Positions 11,411-20,711 of a DNA stretch of 20,714 bases are shown here, piece by piece. The notes under the pieces are model-generated. The model saw only the letters and a list, made by a program, of their open reading frames with translations, had not been told where the DNA came from and searched no databases. The first letter of the stretch is position 1. Each line of letters opens with the position of its first letter. The stretch comes from Azolla pinnata (lineage: Eukaryota; Streptophyta; Polypodiopsida; Salviniales; Salviniaceae): the NCBI GenBank assembly GCA_037176905.1, contig JBBBWG010011469.1, positions 1-20,714 of the forward strand, in the 5' to 3' direction. The position numbers were made by a program, and so were the translations under genes.

Positions 11411-13982
11411 ATGTGGTCTTTGCTCCGGGCCGCCCCTAGGGTTAGGGTTAGGGTTAGGGTTAGGGTTAGGGTTAGGGTTTGCAGCTGCATTGTCCGCCAC
11501 TGCGCTCCATCCTCCTCCTCCTTCTCCTCCAGAGCTCGTGCTCCCGCTCCCAGAGGCTTCGCAGCAGCAGCAGCAGCAGCAGCAGGAGGAGGACGAGGTG
11601 GAGGAGGAGGAGAAGAAGATGTCGACGAGGATTGTGATGCTGCTGCTGATGATGTGAGCCATGTGGCCGTGTTCTGGGACTTCGAGAATTGCCCCGTCCC
11701 TTCCGGCCTCGACCCTTTCTTGGTGCGCAGGAACATCGAGAGGGCCCTGCGCAGAGACGGCCTCTTCGGCCCCATCACGCTCCGCGGCTATGGGAACATC
11801 CACGTCTTCTCCAGGCCTCATGTCCTCGAAGCCCTCTCCGAGACCGGCGTCGGCCTCCACCATGTCCCCCATGGTAAGTAAAAATAGTCAGGAGGAAACT
11901 GCAACATGCATTTTGCCCGCAGATCTGGTTTGTAAGTTAATAGTGAGTTCTTCGCAATCGGAGCTTTTCTTTGCGATTCGCTTCGTCTCGTCTCTCTTTG
12001 TTTGTTTTGATCGATTGCATCTTTCGTAAGCCAATGCTTCGATTGGGCTCAATTCATAAGGTGGTCATTTTTAAGGCTGTTAACATCTCAGGAGTGGTTT
12101 TTTGGTGCATATGAATCAGGCCATGGATTAGAACTTCTCCCACATTGCAACCGATTTGGGTTGTAAGTTAATGATAGGTAGTCATTTGCTTTTTCTTTCT
12201 GACATCAGTGCCGATGATTTGCTCGTTGTGATTAGCAATTCTCTTTGGGATATGCTTTGTCTCATCTTTCTTTGTTGTTTTGATTAATAATACCCTTTGT
12301 AAGCCATTGCCAATCATATTTGACCCTTGGATCGTGTTTGGAGAATTGCGATTCCTGAGGTGATTGTCATAAGGCTGTTGTTTTCAAGGGTAGCGTTTAG
12401 TACACATGAATTGGCTACATATTAGAGCCTTTGGTACATTACAATAAATCTGGTTCGTAACTTTACTTATCTCTAGTGATGTTCTTTTCTTTTTACATTG
12501 GTGCTGAGGTTTTCTTTGCAAATTTGTGTTGCTTTGAGTTGGCTATATCTTTCGCCACTGTATTCAACCATTGGATCGGGTTTGGAGAACTCAATTCATA
12601 AGGTGATCATTTATTTGTAAGGCTGTTTGTCCGGGCTGATTTTTGGTACACATGAATCAGGCCATGGATTAGAACTTCCTGTACAGTGCAACAAATCTGG
12701 GTTGTAAGTAAATGATCTTTAATGATTTCTTTTTGTTGCTTGCATCAGTGCTGATGATTGCTCCTTGTGATTAGAGAGAGCTTTTCCTGCGATTTGCTTT
12801 GGCTGCTTATATCTTTTGTAAACCAATGCCAATCATATTCAAGTCTTGGATTGGGTTCAGAGAACGCAATTCTATGAGGCGACTATTGTAAGGCCGTATG
12901 TGTCAGGAGTGAGTTTTTGTTAGTACACACAAATCAGACCATGGATAATAGATCTCAAAATTTGAGGTAATGGATGTATTACAACATGCCTAATGCCTGA
13001 ATCTGAAAAGGATCTCAGATTTTGCAATCATCAAAGTTGATGGATGCATCAAACACGCCTAGATAATGCATCCTAACATCAGGATTCACAAAGAGAAACC
13101 AAGCAAAATATATGCTTGCTCACAAAAGAGCACCTTGAAAGGAGATACCTGTGTTTATATGCGTGTGTTCTATATTTTGCAGGTGGCAAGAACTCGAGTG
13201 ACCGCGCATTGTTGATCGATATGTTGCTCTGGACGATCAAGCATTCACCGCCTGCCCATGTGCTCCTCATATCAGGGGACAGCGATTTTTCAGTACTTCT
13301 TCATAAGATGCGAATGTTAAGCTACGATGTTCTGCTCGCAGCTCCTAACAAGATGGGAATGGCCCCTGCACTTGTCAATGCTGCAAACAGAGTGTGGGTA
13401 TGGCCAGATATAGCCATGGGCCATAATACGAGATCAAGCTGGTCCTATTCTGAGTCCAAAGGCAAGGGAAGTGCTGTTGAAGCTGATAGGTTTGAAGGTA
13501 GCTCCAAATCTGGAGTTGAAGATGTGGGTAAAGATGGCCCTGCTAAATTGTCGGAGGCTCAATGCTTGCCTCCTATTGTTGTCAACAAGATCATGGATAT
13601 TGTAAATGAAAGGCCAGGGATCTCCTTGGGTGATATAAGCAAAGAATTGAGGAACTTGAGCGTGAATCCGCGGTCATTCGGATTCACCAGCTTTTACCAT
13701 CTCCTGGTAGCAATGAAGCAGCTGCAAACTCGCTTCATTGATGGAGCAGGTATGAAGGATAGGGTTACATTCTATTTGGCCGATGAATCGAAGGAGATGG
13801 CTTCTGAATCGCGGGATAGAGTGGGTGCGGAAGCATCGAAACCACAGATTGAAGATTCTTCTCAAGCTCCTAAGCATGATGGGAGCTCGGCGAAGGAGCG
13901 TCCAAATGAAGGGCAGATAGCTGGTGCCCAAAACCCTAGTTCCTGGCGGTCCTGGTTTGCTAGCTTGTTTCGAAATGCTTGA
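11411..13982 (+). CDS. NYN-domain nuclease with LOTUS-like C-terminal part, probably mitochondrial
   Basis: Two exons, 11411-11873 and 13183-13982, joined by a GTAAGT...TTGCAG intron, encode 420 residues. The start is the first in-frame ATG (MWSLLRAAP). Residues 1-58 are rich in Arg, Ala and Ser and nearly free of acid, like a mitochondrial presequence; residues 10-23 are (Arg-Val)7. The NYN (PIN-like) domain spans about 84-230 and keeps its acidic sites: VAVFWDFENC (D90), SSDRALLIDM (D161, D167) and LLISGDSDF (D187, D189). Residues about 283-345 (LPPIVVNKIMDIV to FTSFYHLLVAM) resemble an OST-HTH/LOTUS RNA-binding fold. This NYN plus LOTUS layout matches Arabidopsis mitochondrial nucleases that trim transcript 5' ends (MNU1/MNU2 type), so RNA cleavage in mitochondria is the likely role; orthology is inferred. 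The (Ala)8 and Gly/Glu stretch at 51-70 is encoded by triplet repeats. Confidence 0.85.
11437..11480 (+). repeat. Telomere-type (TAGGGT)7 array inside the coding exon
   Basis: Seven exact TAGGGT hexamers (TTAGGG family) begin nine codons after the ATG of the nuclease gene and encode alternating Arg and Val. The unit is the 6-bp form, not the 7-bp TTTAGGG usual in plant telomeres. A 6-bp unit keeps the reading frame at any copy number. Confidence 0.96.
11560..11620 (+). repeat. (CAG)n and (GGA)n triplet repeats in coding sequence
   Basis: A GCA/CAG run encoding eight alanines is followed by GGA/GGAGGA repeats encoding glycines and glutamates (residues about 51-70). They link the presequence to the NYN domain. 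All units are triplets, so length changes would not shift the frame. Confidence 0.9.
11901..12950 (+). repeat. About four degenerate tandem units filling the nuclease intron
   Basis: The single intron (11874-13182) is made largely of diverged copies of one unit of about 245-295 bp, starting near 11901, 12146, 12440 and 12688. Shared landmarks are CTGGTTTGTAAGTTAA-like words, then TTCTTTTTGTT and ATCAGTGCTGATGATT, then AAGGTGATCATT...AAGGCTGTT, and ATGAATCAGGCCATGGATTAG (best preserved at 12111 and 12652). No open frame or transposon terminus is seen. Confidence 0.75.
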
Positions 13983-14086
13983 AACATCATCTTGAATCTT
14001 GTGAATCAAAATCAGGCTGATGTTATGAGGAGTGAGTGACATCGATTTGTGTATTCTTCGGATGATGGCTTTTCGCATGCCTATCC

Positions 14087-14219
14087 ATCTCAAACCCTAA
14101 ACCCTAAACCCATCTCAAACATCAACCCCTAAACCCTAAAACCCATCTCAAACCATTAACCCCTAGACCCTAAACCGCATCTCAAACAGTAAACCCTAAA
14201 CCCCAAACCTGATCTCAAA
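14087..14219 (-). repeat. Degenerate telomere-type array downstream of the nuclease gene
   Basis: Repeats of AAACCCTAAACCC (plant TTTAGGG type on the minus strand) are set in a larger unit of about 33 bp marked by ATCTCAAA at 14087, 14112, 14145, 14179 and 14212. It begins about 105 bp after the stop codon, so it may be part of the 3' UTR or terminator region. Confidence 0.9.
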
Positions 14220-14500
14220 TTCAGTCCATTCTGGTGAATTTTTTATGGACAACATAAGTTGTGGATTTGCTTAGTCAGCTTGTTGACAGGGTGTATCTTA
14301 TTTTGTCTATCCGTTGGGCAATAGTTGCTGAGATTGTGATGTTCATTTATGGATATATGAGAGGGCGTTGTGTTTTGGGTTCACGGTATTCGAATGCAAT
14401 ATGATGTTTGAACTGAAACCTTGATCCTATTAATGAAGAGTTTTTATATATCGACTCAAACTCATCGAATATCTTTACTATTGACGTGACCATTATCGTG
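14220..14500. other. Intergenic, nothing recognised
   Basis: AT-rich sequence after the telomere-type array. It holds no open frame of note and no repeat beyond scattered short words. Confidence 0.5.
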
Positions 14501-14509
14501 TCCTTTTAT

Positions 14510-14890
14510 CGCGGAATTACAGCAAACATTACTGCGCCCATTACTGCGACTATAGATGCACTATTACAACAAAGAGTTTTGTAGATTTGTCGCAATGTTT
14601 ACCACAAACGTAGATGGTTACTTGCCCCGACTATAGACGCAAATTAGTCACTAGTTTGTCGCACATTTGTTGCAACCTTTATCGCGACGTAGATGTTGAT
14701 TTATCATGAAGATAGACATGTGCATAGTAGTCGCACATTTTGTGTGACTATAGATGTACACTTATTCATTGCATGGTAGCTGCAATTTTACTGCAAATTT
14801 GTCACGCTTTTATTGCTTATTTAATGTAATTTTGTTGTGTTTTTATTGCTTACTTATTGCCAACTTTTCACATTTTTATTGCTTACTAGC
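14510..14890. repeat. Internally repetitive intergenic segment
   Basis: Words such as TTTGTCGCA, GTCGCACATTT and CGACTATAGA recur between 14530 and 14755. TTTTATTGCTTA then recurs at about 14807, 14841 and 14875, a period of about 34 bp. The termini are unclear. It may be a worn non-autonomous DNA transposon, but no inverted ends or target duplication could be matched. Confidence 0.5.
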
Positions 14891-15666
14891 TAAAACATTT
14901 TGGTGACTCATACGGTCCCTCATGCGATACGCCCATGAAAGACAAATCACTAGCTTTCCTTGTGCACATGGAACATAAATTCGAGATTTAACTTTGAGTC
15001 AAGTGTTCTAGCTTCAAAGGTAGATCTTGAACATTATTGATCATTTTCCTAATTATTGTATTGCCAAGATGACCTAGTCAAGCATGTCAAGGATCCATTA
15101 CATCAATATTGAGCTTCGAGGAAATATTCGAGTAGTTGGCAAATGAAACCATATTGTGAATTTTCAAGGCTTTGAGGCTGAATAGTGGCAGATTCTCTTC
15201 CTTTTCTAATGCAAGAGCCAACTGTAGTTTTAATACTAATAAGGTAGATAAGGTATATTCATATAAGGTAGCGATAAGGTAGATTTATATAAGAGCATAA
15301 TTAATTGCTATCAAAGAGGATAAACATAATCATCATGTTGATACGATGCTAATCATAATTAAAATCGGGCAGTTCAGCAATTACATATATAAATGTGACA
15401 CTATTTTTGTGAGCATTTCTTCTCGCCGATTGCATCAGCTTCTTGTTTGCCAATTTGCATCAAACATAAGCAAGCTTCCAGTGCCATAAGGGTTACAAGA
15501 CATTGCTTTCACAATCTCATTGAACTGCATCCAGAATGCCAGCAACACATTCTCTAAGGAAATTCTAGAAAACCGACACAACATGATCTTTATGAGGCGA
15601 CTCCCAGAGATCTTCAGAAAGCAATGTGAATTCCCTGCCGGTATTCAATGGGTATGCGATGATGCT
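14891..15666. other. Region between the convergent genes, including the Claspin-like 3' UTR
   Basis: No gene is recognised. A small repeat of ATAAGGTAGAT words lies at about 15240-15290. The part next to 15667 is probably the 3' UTR of the minus-strand gene; I could not place its polyadenylation site. Confidence 0.5.
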
Positions 15667-18600
15667 CTATTTGGACACAAGACGGTTTGCTGCAGCTGAT
15701 ACCTTCATAGGCCTACTGAAAGCTGAAAAGAAGGGCGATATTTGCGAGTGGTGCATCGAAGCAGCAGGGGAATTGACATCATTTCTCGCTGTGCTTTGAC
15801 CCCTCAATATGTCGAACAACGAAGGGCTACTAGCTAGCTTCGATGTGCTGCTCTGCATGGTTTTCCCTGCTGTTGGAGCCCCCATTTTCTTCTTCACGAT
15901 TAACGAAGACGAAGATGTAGACACAGTTGACAATGATGATGACGGTGCTGGTGGTGGCTCAACATTCTCCTTGTTTAGCTGCATATCCAGAGGAAAAGAA
16001 AATCCTGAGTTGCGGTTATTTGACAACATCATAGATTTCTCCATGAATGAAACCATCTATACAAGCAAAAAACTAAGAAAAGATTTCAGAGGAATGAGAA
16101 ATAGAAGAATACCATGCTCTCATGCTTTTGGTGATCTGCGAAGCTGTGACTGCTATTACTGTCATCACGCCCAAATATGAAAGATCGTGTACCAGACCCA
16201 CCGCTTGGACCCTTCTGCCTCTGAGCTGAGTTCAAGCCTGTGATATTCTTCCTCTTCAGGAATGAGGCCTGCATTTTCATCACCCCATCAAACTAGTTTT
16301 TGATGACATTGCTCAGGTTTGCAGTCATTTTCCATAAATAATGTCAGTAGATTAGCTTTCTAATTACATCAATCATCCCTTTCATGATGATTTCTACGTG
16401 ATATTCTCTATGAAGTCCCTTGCATACCTTAAAACCAGAGTTGCTGCTGCTATTGGAGCTTCCACCTCCCAGGACCCTCAAATCAACGGAACCTGAAAAA
16501 TCAGAATGTCCAGAATATAAGAGAGTGGGTGAATTGACGGATAGCTTTCGCATCGTTTTTTCAGGAAAACCATGGTTGCTTGAGTTCTGATGTACCTGCT
16601 TTCAGCTTCCTGTTCTTTGTAGCAATATTAACTTTATTTATGAGCACAAAAACTTCCCTTGAAGTTTCATCATCAGCAGGGGATGTGAATTCTCCTTGAA
16701 TCTCCTTCAAACAGACATAGAGGGATCACTAATTGAAGGACCCACTTTTATGTTCAAATTGTCAAACTTTTAACATTCATATTTCACTCTAATATGACAT
16801 GAAGGTATATATATAAAAGTTTGCAGTTTCTGACATCTTTATAGTTATGTGCACTCACAGATTCTTGCAGAAATCGTTCTCGCATGATTCTATGTTCTCT
16901 CTCTTCATCATCTGAGGATTCATGGACATCATCTGCATCATCAAACGTGTTGAATCTCTTAGGTTCCTCATCCATCGGGTTTTCTACATTTCGCCCAGTC
17001 GAATCCAGGCCATTCATGTGTTCATCATCAAGTATTCCTTCTTCTATTGCTCTCTTGGGCTGCTTCAGAGGAACGTGACGAACAATATTGTCATTATCAT
17101 CATCATCGGCATCTTCTTCAACATCATCCAGGAACTCTAATCCGCGCTTTCTATTTTCAGTGGCTCTCCATCCACTCTTTAATCTCAGAAGGATGTCATC
17201 AGTAGTCACTGAGTCTTGCTGCTCTAGCCACTTGCGGTGCAACTCAGCGCGTTTCCTAGCTTCAGCCTTCTTTTCTTGAGTTTCCTCTACTATCATGTCT
17301 CCTAATCCATGTCCATCATCATCATCTCCCTCTTCCTCATCATCCTGTAGGCCAAGTTCATCTTCGTCTTCATCCTCGGCTTCGTCATCAATCAATGCTC
17401 TGATTGATGGACCTCTATCTGCACGCATAGGGTTAACTGCTGCTGGAGCCATGTTCTCTTTGTTGTCATCAGCATCCTGCCAGCTGAAAAAGCCCAACAA
17501 TCAAGCAGGTACCATAGTTAGAAGAAGGCCATGGCAAGAGGGGGGAAATCCCTATGCATGCATCATACTTTCCATACTCGGTCTGGGTCTCTGTATCCGT
17601 ATGCAGATTCACAGGTGCGTTACGCACATCATTACTATCATCATCTTCCACACTGCACAAGGCATTGACATCGACATCCTCCTGACTTGACTGAGAATGA
17701 GAGAATAGATCCTGGAAAAATAAGTGACCAAGTTCAAAATCATTTCACTCCATTGGTACACAGAAATCTTGACTAAGATTTCTGACACACAGACACTGAC
17801 ACTCATATGGTATTTATAAAGCATTCAAAGAGCTGCTCATCACGGCTTATATATTATAAATCCCTGCCTAACCTGAATGTCTTCCACAGGGGCTCTTAGA
17901 GGATTCTTGATCCCAAGCATTGTGGAACGAGATAGCTGTAAAAAGAGTGAAGCTCAACGTCAATATCGTAGCATGTGTAGTAATGCGAAACACTGAAAAC
18001 ATAGGCAACGCATGGTACTTTTCCATCCTAGATAACAGAAGTACTTAACCTATTTTTTAGTCTGATGCAAGAATGCTAACCTGATTTCAGTTTGGTGAAA
18101 GAATGCTTTGTATTCCTTGACAATACTAGTTATCAGCATAAACTTGATGCAAGTACAATTTGCATTCCCAACATTTCTCAGTATGAGCATGTGAAACTGT
18201 TTTCAATTGTTGTTCAGCTTGATGCAGGTATGTTTATGTTCCTAGAGAATACGAATTATGAGCATGAGCTATCTGCTACCCTAATTCCCAGATTAATGCG
18301 GCATGTTTTGAATTCCCAGACGGTAGTAATCATGCACATTACCGAAACTTTTCACCACCACGCATATATGCTTTGCATTCCTACACAACACTATGTATAA
18401 GCGTCTGGACTTCACCTCATCTTCTTGTGCATCAGTTTGATTGTTGAGATTTATGGATGTTTCTCCAGTGGGCAGCATATCCTTCAGTATGTTACAATCG
18501 TCATCTGGAGCTTCCACTTCTACCGATTCAGTAAACTCCCGTCTTCTTGAGATGGAAGCTTCTTTTCTGAATCCCGATAGGTCAGAATTATAAAATAAAT

Positions 18601-19812
18601 TAGCCATTCAAATCCAGAAACTCTCCCAAATGTAGATATCAACCAATACCAAATAATGAAACTGAAACGAGAAACTACAGAGGGACCATTTCTGCATCAG
18701 TGCGAAAAACTAAAAGCTACACTCACCCTTGTAATAGCTGCAACTTCCTTAATCGTATCTTTTCAAGAACGGACGAGACAGGTTTTACAGAAACCATCTG
18801 GGGCTTGAAAGAAGCATTCGGTGTTTCTGAAATAGAGCAAGAAATTACCGGTGATGTTAAGCACGAGATAGTTTTTGGAGACGCAGTTGATCACATCCGG
18901 CACAAAATACCACTGGTACCGATTCATGTTTAAGAATACGAAGAAATGAGTGAAGGAAAATAACCTCGAAGGAGACGTTGAGAAGTCGCATGCATTTCTT
19001 CCAACTCAGATGCTTTCATCTAACGCACATACAACACAGAAATGGAGAACAGTTACTCTCATATAACTCAGAAAGTGTACAAAATGCCCCAAGAAAAGAC
19101 AGAGTAGACTTTCTTTGCAGCCTGCGGATCAATGACACGATTTAGAAGGAGGAGGAGGAGGAAAAAAATCTACCTTTTTCTTGCTGAAGTTGGGAGCATC
19201 CTCTCGATCGTCAGGGTCCGTTGGAGCAGCAATTTCTTCGGCGGATTCTTGCTTGCTGGCGCCAGAATTTCTTCTCCTATCAAGCAAGTTCAGCACCGCT
19301 TGTTCATCGTCCTCATCCACGAATTCATCTTCCGAATCGCAAGCCGAATCTCCATCTCCGCCGCTTTGCAAGCTTCCACTGCCGCCGTCCTTCTCCTCCT
19401 CCTCCTCCTCCTCCTCATTCTCCTCCTCTGGATCGGATAGCAGACGCTGGCATTTGTAATCCCCTTGCTCGATTTCGACTTCTGGCAGAATCTCGTCATC
19501 GCTGTCGCCACAGCCAGGTAGACCGCCATCGAGAGAGGGCTCCCAACGCAAGAAAGAGTCCCGGGAATCATCATCATCATCAGATCTTTGAAGAGCAGTG
19601 GTAATACCAGGAGGGGAGGGGTGGAGGCAAGGGTGTTCGGGGAGAGGAGGAATGGCGCAGGAGATGGAACAACTCGTCGTCGTCGTCGTCGTCTTCTTCT
19701 TCAACTTGGTGAGGCGTTTGAGGGATCGGAGGGTGGGGGAGGCGGGAGCCATGGAAGAAGAAGGAGTGGAGGCAAGCAAGGAGTCGTCGTCGTCACTGTC
19801 GAGGTTCGCCAT
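15667..19812 (-). CDS. Claspin/Mrc1-like replication-checkpoint protein
   Basis: Eleven phase-consistent exons, in coding order: 19812-19174, 19019-18965, 18826-18727, 18566-18416, 17935-17873, 17711-17569, 17483-16859, 16704-16596, 16492-16428, 16268-16113, 16056-15667. They encode 831 residues, from MANLDSDDDD to NRLVSK. The chain is acidic and low-complexity. Family-like parts are KASELEEMHATSQRLLR (residues about 215-231), VLEKIRLRKLQLLQ (about 251-264), then SIRALIDDEAED...DMIVEE...RKRAELHRKWLEQQD, KRGLEFLDD and HRIMRERFLQES (about 400-592). Claspin/Mrc1 travels with the replication fork and passes ATR signals to effector kinases; a nuclear role here is inferred from the family. Several SQ/TQ sites, three of them in exon 17711-17569, suit a kinase target. 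KEN motifs lie at residues 392-394 and 731-733. A longer open frame upstream of the chosen ATG runs into a minisatellite and is not favoured. Confidence 0.72.
18097..18410. repeat. Diverged repeats in an intron of the Claspin-like gene
   Basis: In the intron between exons 18566-18416 and 17935-17873, the plus strand shows three or more worn copies of a unit with CTTGATGCA, then TTGCATTCC or TATGTTCC, then AATA...TTAT..GCAT. The copies are loosely spaced (about 55-110 bp). The open frame at 18092-18400 arises from these and is not a gene. Confidence 0.55.
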
Positions 19813-20139
19813 GGCGATGGCGATGGCGACGGCGACGGCGATGGCGATGGAAGCTCTCGCTTCTCTCTTTCTTTGTCTCTCTGTTTTGTGTCTGTGAGTT
19901 TTGGCGCCATTTTGGGGGGGCCCCGAATTTTGAAATTCGGTTTCACACGCGTCCGCCCGCCCAACGCTCTTCAGTAGAAAACGGTCCTCCCCAGATTCTG
20001 GAATCTCCCACAACGCCTGCAAAAACAGGATCGCATCTCCTGGAATCTTCTCCAACCCTCTCCTGGAAATCTCGACACGCGGACGAGAAGAGACCGGGAA
20101 TCCTCCTACAAACGCGAGGAGGGACGGATCGCATCGCAT
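19813..20139 (-). promoter_or_regulatory. Proximal upstream region of the Claspin-like gene
   Basis: This stretch lies just upstream of the chosen ATG. It holds a GCGATG/GCGACG run that abuts the start codon, an E2F-type site, the hairpin CCGAATTT/AAATTCGG (19923-19940, 2-base loop) and GC-rich DNA. No clear TATA box for a start near the gene was seen. The promoter and 5' UTR are expected here. Confidence 0.5.
19899..19908 (+). promoter_or_regulatory. E2F-type binding site
   Basis: TTTTGGCGCC fits the E2F consensus TTTSSCGC and overlaps the palindrome TGGCGCCA. It is about 90 bp upstream of the Claspin-like ATG. E2F controls S-phase genes in plants and animals, so the site fits a replication-checkpoint gene. 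The match is by consensus only. Confidence 0.6.
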
Positions 20140-20499
20140 CGCATCTCCCTGGAATCTTCGGCCGCCTCCTGGAATCTCCGGCACGTCTCCCGGAATCTTC
20201 GGCCGCCTCCTGGAATCTCCGGCACGTCTCCCGGAATCTTCGGCCGCCTCCTGGAATCTCCAGCACGTCTCCCGAAACCTTCGGCCGCCTCCTGGAACCT
20301 CCGGCACGTCTCCCGGAATCTTCGGCCGCCTCCGGGATTCTCCACACGTCTCCCGGAACCTTCGGCCGCCTCCTGGAACCTCCGGCACGTCTCCCTGAAC
20401 CTTCGGCCGCCTCCTGGAATCTCCGGCACGTCTCTCGGAATCTTCGGCCGCCTCTTGGAATCTCCGGCACGTCTCCCGGAATCTTCAGCCGCCTCCTGG
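20140..20499 (-). repeat. 41-bp minisatellite with nested 20+21 bp structure
   Basis: About 8.5 copies of a 41-bp unit; TTCGG (TTCAG in the last) starts at 20157, 20198, 20239, 20280, 20321, 20361, 20402, 20443 and 20484, with one 40-bp copy. Each unit is two related halves, CGTCTCCCGGAATCTTCGGC and CGCCTCCTGGAATCTCCGG plus CA. On the minus strand all three frames stay open, giving RRFRETC, EDSGRRAG and KIPGDVPEIPGG phases in turn. This is why long open frames appear; I do not call them genes. Confidence 0.93.
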
Positions 20500-20670
20500 T
20501 GTCACGGCCGAGGCTCGTGGATAATGATAGAACTCGAAGACGAGAGTATGACACGAAGCAGAAGAGAAATAAGAACAAGAAGACAAGAGATAAATTACTC
20601 GGAACTTGGAGTAAAAGAACGTTGAAGACTGGCGTTTAACCGAATGAGTTCTAATGAATGAGGAGTCACC

Positions 20671-20678
20671 TATTTATA
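20671..20678 (-). promoter_or_regulatory. TATA box in the LTR
   Basis: The minus strand reads CCTATAAATAGG here, a strong TATA box. It lies about 11 bp downstream of the heat-shock elements in the minus direction and would start transcripts running towards the Claspin-like gene. Confidence 0.7.
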
Positions 20679-20688
20679 GGACCCTATG

Positions 20689-20711
20689 GAATTTTCTAGA
20701 ATGTTCTAGAA
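20689..20711 (-). promoter_or_regulatory. Heat-shock element array
   Basis: Five perfect alternating GAA and TTC triplets, each separated by two bases (GAA 20689, TTC 20694, GAA 20699, TTC 20704, GAA 20709), make an ideal binding site for heat-shock factor trimers. Its place just upstream of a TATA box is the usual promoter layout. Confidence 0.85.

Noticed and set aside
11320-11872. Long minus-strand open frames opposite the first exon of the nuclease gene
   Set aside because: They arise from the GC-rich, repeat-coded sequence of exon 1 (poly-Ala, telomeric hexamers) and carry no domain; the plus frame holds the NYN motifs.
13116-13182. Alternative start for the nuclease second exon (MLTKEHLERR...) inside the intron
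   Set aside because: It would drop the first catalytic Asp motif (WDFENC); the GTAAGT...TTGCAG intron restores the full NYN domain in phase.
17295-17690. Plus-strand Ser-rich open frame opposite the acidic Claspin-like exon
   Set aside because: Poly-Ser is the antisense image of GAT/GAA-rich acidic codons; the minus frame splices into a consistent gene.
19943-20578. Minus-strand open frames of 107-211 codons, and the upstream half of the 419-codon frame, rich in RRFRETC and SRRRPKIPGD
   Set aside because: They are the 41-bp minisatellite read in its three stop-free frames, not a protein family.
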